Below, in pieces: positions 1 through 7,849 of a stretch of 64,000 nt of DNA. The notes beneath the pieces are model-generated. The model made no database searches and had not been told where the DNA came from. It was given only the letters and a program-made list of their open reading frames with translations. The first letter of the stretch is position 1. Every line of letters starts with the position of its first letter. Made by a program: the position numbers and the translations under genes. The DNA comes from Telluria antibiotica (lineage in GTDB: Bacteria > Pseudomonadota > Gammaproteobacteria > Burkholderiales > Burkholderiaceae_D), in contig NZ_JAAQOM010000019.1 in the NCBI RefSeq assembly GCF_011682055.1, positions 1 through 64,000 on the forward strand, read 5' to 3'.

Positions 1-878
1 CGGCGCGCGCCGGTTCCCGCATGGGTGGCGTGCCGCGCCGTCCGGCGCCGTCGGGCGATGCGCCTGCCGCCCGGTCGCCTGCCGCAGGTTCGCCTGCCGC
101 AGGTTCGCCGGCCGCCGGTTCGCCGGCCGCCGGTTCGCCGGCCGCCGCGGCACCATCCGCGTCCGTCGCGCCGGCCGGAGGTTCGCCTGCAGGCGTGACC
201 GCCGCCCCTGCGCCCACGGCGCCGTGGGGCGCCCCGTCGCAGGCCACGGCCCAGCCGCAGCCGGCGATGGCGCGCCAGTCTCCCGCGCCGCAGGCCGTGC
301 AGGGCCAGCCGGCCCATGACGAGGCCGCGGCCGACGACGGCCCGCCGGCCTGGGTCACCGAATTTTCCGACGACACGGCCGTCGCGATGGATGCGCCCGC
401 CGTCGCGGCGCCGTCCGCACCTGCGCGCGTGGCCGCCCCGTCCGCGCCGGCGTATGCGTACGTCATCACGCCCGTCCCGGCGATCGACTGGGACGGCAAC
501 TGGCCCGCATTGGCGGCGTCGCTGCCGCTGCGCGGCGTGGCCCAGCAACTGGCGTTCCAGACCGAACTGGTCGAGTGCGTGGCCGACGGCGCCGCGGCGA
601 CGTTCCGCCTGCGCGTCCCCGTGGACACCTTGCGCGCCAGCGGTAACAGCGAAAAACTGTGTGCCGCGCTGCAGGAACGCTTCCCGGCCGTGCGCGTAAA
701 CGTCGAGACGGAAATCGCGCCGACCTGGTACACGGCCAACGCCGAAGCGCGGGCAAGGCGCGAGCGGCTGCAGCGCGAGGCCGAGGCGGCCGTCGATGCC
801 GATCCGTTCGTGCAGGACATGGCGCGCACGTTCGACGCGTTCGTCGTGCCCGGGTCCGTCCGTCCGATCGCGACCTGA
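1..878 (+). CDS. dnaX: DNA polymerase III subunit gamma/tau, C-terminal part (5' end outside window)
   Basis: The reading frame is open from the first bases of the window (first full codon at 3) to TGA at 876-878, so only the C-terminal part is seen. The first half is a Pro/Ala/Ser-rich linker with five near-identical SPAAG pentapeptides encoded by 15-bp repeats (about 70-150). The second half (from WDGNWPALAASLPLRG) matches the tau C-terminal domain that contacts the alpha polymerase subunit and DnaB helicase. The product would be the clamp-loader/replisome organiser of the cytoplasmic replication machinery. YbaB and recR follow directly, the classic dnaX-ybaB-recR arrangement, which supports the call. 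The ATPase domain is not visible here. Confidence 0.88.
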   Translation, partial: ARAGSRMGGVPRRPAPSGDAPAARSPAAGSPAAGSPAAGSPAAGSPAAAAPSASVAPAGGSPAGVTAAPAPTAPWGAPSQATAQPQPAMARQSPAPQAVQGQPAHDEAAADDGPPAWVTEFSDDTAVAMDAPAVAAPSAPARVAAPSAPAYAYVITPVPAIDWDGNWPALAASLPLRGVAQQLAFQTELVECVADGAAATFRLRVPVDTLRASGNSEKLCAALQERFPAVRVNVETEIAPTWYTANAEARARRERLQREAEAAVDADPFVQDMARTFDAFVVPGSVRPIAT

Positions 879-941
879 TCCCGAATCGCACCGTCAAACC
901 GTATAAACGATTTACTCATCCGACTCATTGGAGAACACATC

Positions 942-1268
942 ATGATGAAAAACCAGCTCGCAGGCCTGATGAAGCAGGCGCAAGCCATGCAGGACAATAT
1001 GAAGAAAGCGCAGGACCAGCTGGCCCAGATCGAGGTCGAAGGCCAGTCGGGCGCGGGCCTCGTGAAGGTCGTCATGACGTGCAAGAACGACGTCAAGCGC
1101 GTGTCGATCGACCCGTCGCTGCTCGGTGACGACCGCGACATGCTGGAAGACCTCGTGGCCGCCGCGTTCAACGACGCCGTGCGCAAGGCCGAGGCCACCG
1201 CCGCCGAAAAGATGAGCGGACTGACGGCCGGCCTGCCGCTGCCGCCGGGTTTCAAGATGCCGTTCTGA
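942..1268 (+). CDS. YbaB/EbfC family nucleoid-associated protein
   Basis: 108 aa. Start is one of two adjacent ATG codons (942 or 945) with GGAG a few bases upstream. The N-terminal Gln/Met/Lys-rich helix (LMKQAQAMQDNMKKAQ), the central GAGLVKVVMTCKNDVKRVSIDPSLL strand region and the C-terminal LPLPPGFKMPF tail are typical of the YbaB/EbfC family. These are small dimeric DNA-binding proteins that coat the nucleoid. It sits between dnaX and recR as in most proteobacteria, 63 nt after dnaX, probably co-transcribed. Length matches the family (about 105-110 aa). Confidence 0.93.
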   Translation: MMKNQLAGLMKQAQAMQDNMKKAQDQLAQIEVEGQSGAGLVKVVMTCKNDVKRVSIDPSLLGDDRDMLEDLVAAAFNDAVRKAEATAAEKMSGLTAGLPLPPGFKMPF

Positions 1269-1277
1269 CCCCGGTTC

Positions 1278-1568
1278 ATGTTTATCGTTACGTTGACCTA
1301 CACGGCGCCGCTCGAGCGCATCGATGCCTACCTGCCGGCGCATCGCGCCTGGCTGGAAGAGCAATATGCGCGCGGGCTCATGCTGATGTCCGGGCGCAAG
1401 GAGCCGCGCGACGGCGGCATCCTCATCGCGCACGCCGCGAACCGCGCCGAGCTCGACGCCGCGCTGCGCGACGACCCGTTCGCGCAGGCCGGCCTCGCCA
1501 CCTATGCGGTGACGGAATTCGTGCCCACCATGACCGCCGAGGCGCTGTCGGCCTGGCGCGCACAGTAA
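1278..1568 (+). CDS. YciI-like protein
   Basis: 96 aa, starting 9 nt after ybaB. The sequence MFIVTLTYTAPLERIDAYLPAHRAWL with the following ARGLMLMSGRKEP and the conserved late DDPFAQAGLATYAVTEF motif fits the YciI/YCII family, a ferredoxin-like fold of small soluble proteins whose biochemical role is mostly unknown. A conserved His (in PAHRAWL) and Asp (DDPF) correspond to the putative active-site pair of the family. Insertion between ybaB and recR suggests co-transcription with the replication/repair operon; a functional link is not established. Confidence 0.85.
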   Translation: MFIVTLTYTAPLERIDAYLPAHRAWLEEQYARGLMLMSGRKEPRDGGILIAHAANRAELDAALRDDPFAQAGLATYAVTEFVPTMTAEALSAWRAQ

Positions 1569-1588
1569 GCCAGTCCGGCGGAGATCCC

Positions 1589-2179
1589 ATGTCCAAATCG
1601 CTCGACTTTCTCACCGAGGCCTTGCGCCGCCTGCCGGGTGTCGGACCGAAGTCGGCGCAGCGCATGGCCTTCCACCTGCTGCAGCACGACCGCGAAGGCG
1701 CGGCCATGCTGTCGCGCGCGCTGTACCAGGCCGTCGACGCCGTGCATCACTGCGCGATGTGCAACACGTTCTCGGAAACGGAAGTGTGCGACCTGTGCGC
1801 GGACGAGGAACGCGACCGCACGCTGCTGTGCGTCGTCGAGACGCCGGCCGACCAGATGATGATCGAGCAGACCCTGACGTACAAGGGCTTGTACTTCGTG
1901 CTGATGGGCCGGCTGTCGCCGCTGGACGGCATCGGCCCGAAGGACCTGCACCTGGAAAAGCTGGTCGGCCGCGCGGCCGACGGCAACGTCAAGGAAGTGG
2001 TGCTCGCCACCAATTTCACCAACGAGGGCGAAGCGACCGCCCACTACATCAGCGAGATGCTGAAGGCGCGCGGGCTGAAGGTCAGCCGCCTCGCGCGCGG
2101 CGTCCCCGTCGGGGGCGAACTCGAGTATGTGGACGCGGGCACCATCGCGCGCGCCATGCTCGACAGGCGAAGTGCATAA
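1589..2179 (+). CDS. recR: Recombination protein RecR
   Basis: 196 aa, the normal RecR length. Residues 1-50 hold the helix-hairpin-helix region (LRRLPGVGPKSAQRMAFHLL). A C4 zinc finger follows (CAMCNTF...CDLC, residues about 54-69). The Toprim domain covers about 80-175, with LCVVETPADQMMIEQT containing the acidic Toprim residues, and VLATNFTNEGEATAHYI. RecR acts with RecF/RecO to load RecA at single-stranded gaps. GGAG lies upstream of the ATG at 1589. It is the last gene of the dnaX-ybaB-yciI-recR cluster; an inverted repeat CCGGTCC/GGACCGG (2249-2281) without a T-run lies downstream. Confidence 0.95.
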   Translation: MSKSLDFLTEALRRLPGVGPKSAQRMAFHLLQHDREGAAMLSRALYQAVDAVHHCAMCNTFSETEVCDLCADEERDRTLLCVVETPADQMMIEQTLTYKGLYFVLMGRLSPLDGIGPKDLHLEKLVGRAADGNVKEVVLATNFTNEGEATAHYISEMLKARGLKVSRLARGVPVGGELEYVDAGTIARAMLDRRSA

Positions 2180-2409
2180 TGGGCCTCCCCAAAAGGGAGC
2201 ACGGCCCTCGTCGCCCGGCAATGACTGAACGTTACCGGCGCTGAGCCTCCGGTCCGCGCCTGCGCGGCCGCGGTGGACCGGCCGGACGTTCCGCCGCGCA
2301 TGCGTCGCGGCACCGGCTCCCGGCAGCGGGCGCTGTCCGCTTGACAGTGCGCAAACCTGGCGCACCGGCCGCGCTGCTATCGTGGGGATACTTTGACCGG
2401 ATCCCAAGC

Positions 2410-3573
2410 ATGCACCTCGTCGACATCACGATGTTTTACGCGGCCGAAGGAGGCGGCGTCAGCACCTATCTGAACGCCAAGGCGCACTGGCTGGCGCGGC
2501 GCAGTCGCGTGCAGCACACGATCTTGAGCTCCAACGTGGAGACGTGCGGCAACGCCGTCCCCGCGCTCGTCAAGATCCCGTCGGCCGTCGTGCCGGGCTT
2601 CCACGGCTTTCGCATGCCGCTGTCCGTCGAAGGTCCGGCGCGGCTGTTGAAAGCCGTCCGGCCCGACGTCGTCGAGGCGGGCGACGCCGGGCATTGCGCG
2701 TGGGCGGCGCTGCGCATGCGCAAGCGCTACGACATCCCCGCCGTCGCCTTCTATCACTCCGACCTGCCGGGCCTCGTGCGGCCGCGCTTCGGCCGCTGGA
2801 TCGCGCGCGGCACGTGCCGCTACCTTGCGAACCTGTACCGCCAGTTCGACCTCGTGCTGGCGCCCAGCCGCATCATGGTCGACCATCTGGACGCGATCGG
2901 CGTGCCCGGCGCCGTGCACCAGCCGCTCGGCATCGACAGCAGCGTGTTCCGGCCGCAGCGCCGCGACGCGACCTTGCGCGGACACCTGGGCCTCGCGCCG
3001 GAAACGCGCCTGCTCGTGTACGCGGGCCGCTTCACGCCGGAAAAGAAGCTGCACGTGCTCATCGACGCCGTGCGCCTGCTGGGCGCCCCCTACCACCTGG
3101 TCCTCGTGGGCGGTGGCGATGCGCTGCCGTTCTGCGACCGCGTGACGCACATCCCGTTCCAGCACGACCAGCGCCAGCTGGCCCGCCTGCTGGCCAGCTG
3201 CGACGTGCTCGTCCACCCCGGCGACCGCGAGACGTTCGGGCTGATCGTGCTCGAGGCGATGGCATGCGGCCTGCCCGTCGTCGCCACGAACAAGGGTGGC
3301 GTGGCCGAGCTGGTCGACGCGGAGACGGGCATCCTGGCCGAGCCGAACGACGTCGCCAGCCTGGCCGGTGCGATCGAGGCGATCTACCAGCGCGACCTGG
3401 CGCGCATGGGCCTGGCGGCCCGGCGCAGGGCGGTCGAGCGCTACGACTGGAACGAAATCCTGCCGCAGGTTGTGGGCCGCTACGAGGCCTTGGTGGGCGG
3501 TCATCCGTATGTGGAGCAGGATGTCATCGATGAGGTGATGCATGAAAGAGAGCGCTTCCGTGTCGCAGACTGA
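2410..3573 (+). CDS. Glycosyltransferase family 4 protein
   Basis: 387 aa from ATG 2410. The frame is open back to a TTG at 2341, but MHLVDITMFYAAEGGGVSTYL is a typical GT4 N-terminus with a GGG donor-site loop, so 2410 is preferred. The C-terminal Rossmann domain carries VYAGRFTPEKKLHVLIDAV and the E-x7-E motif (ETFGLIVLEAMACGLPVVA), the nucleotide-sugar binding signature. No membrane segment is seen, so it probably works at the inner face of the cytoplasmic membrane. The next gene, a polysaccharide deacetylase-like protein, overlaps by 32 nt, suggesting a joint role in an exported glycan or glycolipid. Sugar donor and acceptor cannot be told. Confidence 0.88.
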   Translation: MHLVDITMFYAAEGGGVSTYLNAKAHWLARRSRVQHTILSSNVETCGNAVPALVKIPSAVVPGFHGFRMPLSVEGPARLLKAVRPDVVEAGDAGHCAWAALRMRKRYDIPAVAFYHSDLPGLVRPRFGRWIARGTCRYLANLYRQFDLVLAPSRIMVDHLDAIGVPGAVHQPLGIDSSVFRPQRRDATLRGHLGLAPETRLLVYAGRFTPEKKLHVLIDAVRLLGAPYHLVLVGGGDALPFCDRVTHIPFQHDQRQLARLLASCDVLVHPGDRETFGLIVLEAMACGLPVVATNKGGVAELVDAETGILAEPNDVASLAGAIEAIYQRDLARMGLAARRRAVERYDWNEILPQVVGRYEALVGGHPYVEQDVIDEVMHERERFRVAD

Positions 3574-4999
3574 CCACCCGGCCGCCCCGCAGATGCTGTG
3601 CATCTCGATCCACGACGTGGCCCCCGCCACGTGGACGGATTGCCTGCGCCTCGTGGAGGCCGTGCGCGCCGTGGCCGACGTACCGCTGACGTGGCTCGTC
3701 GTGCCGCACTATCACTTCCGCCCGGAACGGTCGCCGGGCATGGAAGCGTGCCTGAGCGTGGCGCTGGAACGCGGCGACGAGCTGGCGCTGCACGGCTACA
3801 GCCATCTCGACACGGAAGCGGCCGGCGGCGGCCTGCGCTCCCGTTTCCTGCGCAATGTGTACACGCGGCGCGAGGGGGAATTTGCTGCGCTGACGGAGGC
3901 GGAAGCGCGGCGCCGGCTGGAACTCGGCCTCGACTGGTTCGCTGCACGCGGCTGGACGCCGACCGGGTTCGTGCCGCCGGCCTGGCTGCTGGGCGAGGGC
4001 GCCTGGCGCGCGCTGCGCGCTGCGCCGTTCGACTACACGACGACGTTCAGCCATTTCCACTGCCTGCCGCGCGCGTACGATGCGCGCGCGGACGCGACGC
4101 CTGCGCTGCGGCCGGCCGATCGATCCGCACGCACGCAGGCGCGCCACGGTGCCGGCGATACGCGAGACCATCGCGGCGGCCAGGGCGCGAGCGTCCAGTC
4201 CAGGGGCGGGAGCATGCAATATGGCGGGGGAAATTACTCCGGGCAGGGCGGTGCGAACAGGCAGTTTGATGCAGGCAATTGGACGGGGACGGCAGAGCTC
4301 GGCGGGCCGGAAAGCGCCGGCTGGCATGAATTCGATCGACGCGCCATCGATCGGACGGACATCGATCGGACAGAGATCGATGGGACAAATATCGATCGGC
4401 ACGGCGGCAGCCGGCATGACGCGCGCAGCCGCGACGCTGCGCCCGGGCGCCACGACCTGATGACGCCGCGGGAACCGCAGCAGCCGCAGCAGCAGGCGCA
4501 GCAGCAACCGCAGCAGGCGCAGCAGCCGCAGCAGCAGGCGCAGCAGCAACCGCAACAGGCGCAGCAACCGTCGGTGCTGCTCGACCCGCAAGGCACGCAA
4601 GCACTCGACGAAGCGCGCCGCCCCTTCACGCAGAACAACCGCCGCGGCACGCACGCGATTCTGTCGCCGTCGCTCGTGTACGCGGCGCGCAACCGCAGCG
4701 GGCGCATCCTGTCGCGACGCGTGGCCGACGCCACGGCGGCCATGCTGGCGCAGTCGCCGCTCGTGCGCTTCAGCCTGCATCCGCCCGACGCCCGCTACCC
4801 GGAGCTGGTGCGGCACATCCAGCATGTGCTGGAGCGCCTGCTGGAACGGCGCGAGGCCGTGACGAAGGCCGAGTTTGCGCGCCGCCTCGCGCGCGGCTTC
4901 ATCAATCCGGACCCCACCAGCCGCCCCGCCAATAGCCAGGACCCCAGCCGTAGTAGCCCGGCGGCGGCCCGTAGTGCTGAAGGTCGTACTTCGTGCTGA
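3542..4999 (+). CDS. DUF2334-type polysaccharide deacetylase with a large low-complexity insertion
   Basis: 485 aa; GAGG upstream of ATG 3542. Residues about 15-178 look like a DUF2334/NodB-like deacetylase: ISIHDVAPATW carries the metal-binding Asp, and DELALHGYSH carries the His motif, followed by FVPPAWLLG. Residues about 180-372 do not resemble the family: a Gly/Gln/Asn-rich stretch, four 15-bp repeats coding IDRTD-like pentapeptides (4346-4405), and two 42-bp repeats coding a Q/P/A-rich 14-mer (4478-4561). Family-like sequence resumes at SPSLVYAARNRSGRILSR and runs to the C-terminus. Related proteins are usually under 300 aa, so the insertion nearly doubles the gene. It splits the barrel at a loop after HFHCLPR, so function may or may not survive. 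The 3' end overlaps the convergent lipoprotein gene by 98 bp. Confidence 0.75.
   Translation: MKESASVSQTDHPAAPQMLCISIHDVAPATWTDCLRLVEAVRAVADVPLTWLVVPHYHFRPERSPGMEACLSVALERGDELALHGYSHLDTEAAGGGLRSRFLRNVYTRREGEFAALTEAEARRRLELGLDWFAARGWTPTGFVPPAWLLGEGAWRALRAAPFDYTTTFSHFHCLPRAYDARADATPALRPADRSARTQARHGAGDTRDHRGGQGASVQSRGGSMQYGGGNYSGQGGANRQFDAGNWTGTAELGGPESAGWHEFDRRAIDRTDIDRTEIDGTNIDRHGGSRHDARSRDAAPGRHDLMTPREPQQPQQQAQQQPQQAQQPQQQAQQQPQQAQQPSVLLDPQGTQALDEARRPFTQNNRRGTHAILSPSLVYAARNRSGRILSRRVADATAAMLAQSPLVRFSLHPPDARYPELVRHIQHVLERLLERREAVTKAEFARRLARGFINPDPTSRPANSQDPSRSSPAAARSAEGRTSC
4346..4405 (+). repeat. Four 15-bp in-frame tandem repeats inside the deacetylase gene
   Basis: Four consecutive 15-bp units beginning ATCGATCGGAC (4346, 4361, 4376, 4391), diverging in their last bases, encode IDRTD, IDRTE, IDGTN and IDRHG. 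They keep the reading frame. Confidence 0.9.
4478..4561 (+). repeat. Two 42-bp in-frame Gln/Pro/Ala repeats inside the deacetylase gene
   Basis: Units 4478-4519 and 4520-4561 differ at one base (cag versus caa near the end) and both encode QQPQQQAQQQPQQA; a partial third unit (QQP) follows. The near-identity suggests recent slippage or duplication. Confidence 0.9.
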
Positions 5000-5252
5000 G
5001 ACCGATCACGCAGCTGCGCCACGCGTCCGACTGTGCCGCATAGCCGAGGCGGGCGCAGGCGGGGCCATAGATCATCATCATCCGGTCGACGTCGGCCTGT
5101 GTCTGTGCCGCGCGGTCCTGCGGCGTGGTGCAACCACTCAGCGCCAGCGCCAGCGCTACTGCCAGCGCGCCCGCCGAGGCCGCTGCCAAGCCCCGCCGCG
5201 ACGCTGCCTGCGCCACCGACCGGGCGACCATCCCGGTGAGCTTGCAAACCAT
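4902..5252 (-). CDS. Small lipoprotein of unknown function
   Basis: 116 aa from ATG 5252, which has GGGAGG three bases upstream; a longer TTG start at 5270 lacks such a site. The N-terminus has a signal peptide with hydrophobic core LAVALALALSGC, ending in a lipobox Cys, so the protein should be lipidated and anchored in the envelope. The mature part has an Asp/Met-rich helix (ADVDRMMMIYGPACARLG), two further Cys residues and a Tyr/Gly/Trp-rich tail (GYYGWGPGYWRGGWWGPD). The family is not recognised. It is convergent with the deacetylase gene and overlaps its 3' end by 98 bp. Confidence 0.8.
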   Translation of the reverse strand: MVCKLTGMVARSVAQAASRRGLAAASAGALAVALALALSGCTTPQDRAAQTQADVDRMMMIYGPACARLGYAAQSDAWRSCVIGLSTKYDLQHYGPPPGYYGWGPGYWRGGWWGPD

Positions 5253-5433
5253 CGGCCCTCCCGTTTCCAATGCGCGCGTCCTGCGCGCCTGTGGACAGCC
5301 TAGAGGATGGCCCGCACGCGCTATCGAACCCGGTCAATGGTGGGCAGGGAACCAACGCGGGTAACGACGGTCACGTACTCGCCCCACGCGGGGATTTCTG
5401 GCAAGATGCGCTTTTTTTCCAAGGATGAGCGGC

Positions 5434-7836
5434 ATGGTACGACGTGGATGGCGCAAGTGGGGGCTGCGGGTGGCGGCCGGGATCGTCGTGCTGCTTCTGC
5501 TCGTCGCGGGCGGTGCCTGGGCCGTGCTGCGTGCCAGCCTGCCCGAGCTCGATGGCCAGCGCCGGTCGCCGCTGCTGTCGACGTCCGTGACCGTGGCGCG
5601 CGACGCGAACGGCGTGCCGACGATCACGGGCACCAGCCGGCTCGACGTCGCGTACGCCACGGGTTTCGTGCACGGCCAGGACCGCTTCTTCCAGATGGAC
5701 CTGCTGCGCCGCAGCGCCGCAGGCGAACTGGCCGAGCTGTTCGGCGCGAAGGCGCTGCCGCTCGACCGCGCGCATCGGGTGCACCGCTTCCGCGCCCGCG
5801 CGGAACAGGTCCTGCAGCGCATGACCCCGGCCGAGCGCACCCTGCTGGACCGCTACGCGGCCGGCATCAACGACGGCGTGAACGCCCTGCATGCGCGGCC
5901 GTTCGAGTACCTGCTGAGCCGCAGCACGCCCCGTCCGTGGACGCCCGCCGATTCGCTGCTCGCGATGTGGGCCATGTATTTCGACCTGCAGGGCAACCAG
6001 GAACCGCGTGAACTGGCGCGCGGCTGGCTGGCCGCGCACACCGACCCGGCCCAGCTGGCGTTCCTGCTGCCGGAAGCGTCGCGCTGGGACACGCCGCTGG
6101 ACGCGCCCGCCGTCGCGCTGGCGGTGGCGCCGATCCCGTCCACCGCGCCCGCGTGGTGGGGCCGCAAGGACGGCGTGCCGGCACGGCAGGTGGCGGGTGT
6201 CGCGTTCACGGACGCCGTCGGCAGCAACAACTACGCCATCGCCGGCACGCGCACGGCGCACGGCGGGGCCATCGTCTCGGACGACATGCACCTTGGCCTG
6301 CAACTGCCGAACACGTGGTACCGCGTCGCGCTGCAATTCGTGGATGCGCACGGCCAGCCGCGCCGCGTCGTCGGCGTGACGTTGCCGGGGACGCCGCCCG
6401 CGGTGATCGTCGGCAGCAACGGCCACGTGGCATGGGCCTTCACGAACAGCTATGCGGACACGCTCGACCTCGTCCGCCTGGGCACCGCGCCCGATCACCC
6501 CGGCCAGGTGCGCTTGCCGTCCGGCTGGGAAACGCCGGTGGCGCACACGGAGTCGGTGCTCGTGAAAGGCGAGCCGGCGCAGTCGCTGACCGTGCTGGAG
6601 ACGAGCCTCGGGCCCATCCGCACGGTCGAGGGCACGATGTACGCCGTGCACTGGGTGGCGCACTCGCCCGAGTCGCTGAACCTGAACCACCTGAAGCTGG
6701 AAGCGTCGACGAACCTCGACGAGGCGCTGGCCGCCGCGGCGAGCGACGGCATCCCCGCGCAGAACGTCGTCCTCGGCGACGACCGCGGCGGCATCGCCTG
6801 GACCCTGTCCGGCGCGCTGCCGCGCCGGGTGCAGGGCGGCCTGGCCGTCTCGTTCCCCCTCGCCGCCGACGGCGCCGTGTCCACGTGGGACAGCCTGCTG
6901 GCGCCGGAACAGCATCCGCGCGTCGTGAACCCGCCCGGCGGCCAGCTGGTGACGGCGAACAGCCGCCAGCTGGCGGGCGATGCGGCGCAAACGATCGGCG
7001 ACGGCGGCTTCGACCTGGGCGCGCGCGTCAACCAGCTGAGCGGCAACGTGCGCGGACTGGGCGACAAGACCGACGTGCCGGCCGCATTCCAGGCCTCGCT
7101 CGACGACCGCGCGCTGTTCATCGCGCAGTGGCGCGAGCGCGCGCTGGCGGCGCTGGATGCCGGCGCGCTCGCCAACCATCCGCAGCGGGCCGAGTTCCGC
7201 CGCCTGCTCGAGCGCAGCTGGGACGGACATGCCAGCACAACGTCCGTCGGTTACCGCCTGGCGCGCCAGTTCATGTGGTCGTTGCACGACATGCTGTTCG
7301 GCGGCGTCGATGCGGAACTCGCGACGCTGGATCCGAAAGCCGGCATCGTCGTCGCGACGGCGCGCTGGCCGGAGGTCATCGCACGCCTGCTGGACGCGCG
7401 GCCGGCCGCGTGGCTGCCGACCGGCTACGCCAGTTGGCAGGATCTGCAGCTGGCCGCCGTCGACCGCGCCATCGCCGACCTGACGGCGGACGGTACGCCG
7501 CTCGCGCAGGCGACCTGGGGCCAGCGCAACACGGCCGCCATCGCGCATCCGTTCACGATCGCCGTGCCGGCGCTGCGCCGCTGGCTCAGCGCCCCGCCGG
7601 ACCAGTTGCCGGGCGACGGCAACATGCCGCGCGTTACGGGTCCGAAGTTCGGCCAGTCGGAACGCCTGACGGTGACGCCGGGCCGCGAGGAAGAGGGCTT
7701 GTTCGACATGCCGGGCGGGCAGAGCGGGCATCCGCTGTCGCCGTACTTCCTGAAGGGGCACGACGACTGGGTACGCGGCAAGCCGACGCCGCTGCTGCCG
7801 GGGGCGCCGGTGCACATGCTGACGTTCACGCGCTGA
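5434..7836 (+). CDS. Penicillin acylase family protein (Ntn hydrolase)
   Basis: 800 aa from ATG 5434, which has AAGGA eight bases upstream; ATG 5425 is in frame but overlaps that site. A membrane/signal segment (VAAGIVVLLLLVAGGAWAVL) is followed by the alpha-chain region with DANGVPTI and YATGFVHGQDRFFQMD. The nucleophile motif VGSNNYAI puts the processing Ser at about residue 264, the expected N-terminus of the beta subunit after autocatalytic cleavage. Members of the family hydrolyse amide bonds of acylated substrates, including beta-lactams and acyl-homoserine lactones; which one applies here cannot be told. The product should be periplasmic. The PGGQSGHPLSPYF motif near the C-terminus is also typical. 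The gene stands alone, followed by the repeat array. Confidence 0.92.
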   Translation: MVRRGWRKWGLRVAAGIVVLLLLVAGGAWAVLRASLPELDGQRRSPLLSTSVTVARDANGVPTITGTSRLDVAYATGFVHGQDRFFQMDLLRRSAAGELAELFGAKALPLDRAHRVHRFRARAEQVLQRMTPAERTLLDRYAAGINDGVNALHARPFEYLLSRSTPRPWTPADSLLAMWAMYFDLQGNQEPRELARGWLAAHTDPAQLAFLLPEASRWDTPLDAPAVALAVAPIPSTAPAWWGRKDGVPARQVAGVAFTDAVGSNNYAIAGTRTAHGGAIVSDDMHLGLQLPNTWYRVALQFVDAHGQPRRVVGVTLPGTPPAVIVGSNGHVAWAFTNSYADTLDLVRLGTAPDHPGQVRLPSGWETPVAHTESVLVKGEPAQSLTVLETSLGPIRTVEGTMYAVHWVAHSPESLNLNHLKLEASTNLDEALAAAASDGIPAQNVVLGDDRGGIAWTLSGALPRRVQGGLAVSFPLAADGAVSTWDSLLAPEQHPRVVNPPGGQLVTANSRQLAGDAAQTIGDGGFDLGARVNQLSGNVRGLGDKTDVPAAFQASLDDRALFIAQWRERALAALDAGALANHPQRAEFRRLLERSWDGHASTTSVGYRLARQFMWSLHDMLFGGVDAELATLDPKAGIVVATARWPEVIARLLDARPAAWLPTGYASWQDLQLAAVDRAIADLTADGTPLAQATWGQRNTAAIAHPFTIAVPALRRWLSAPPDQLPGDGNMPRVTGPKFGQSERLTVTPGREEEGLFDMPGGQSGHPLSPYFLKGHDDWVRGKPTPLLPGAPVHMLTFTR

Positions 7837-7849
7837 CGGTCGTAGAGGG

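Noticed and set aside
2341..2346. Perfect TTGACA as -35 of a promoter for the glycosyltransferase
   Set aside because: No -10-like sequence lies 16-18 bp downstream (ACCGGC is found); the match is probably chance.
5371..7815. 814-codon minus-strand frame opposite the penicillin acylase
   Set aside because: Composition is Arg/Ala/Gln-rich and without motifs, while the plus strand shows the complete Ntn hydrolase pattern.
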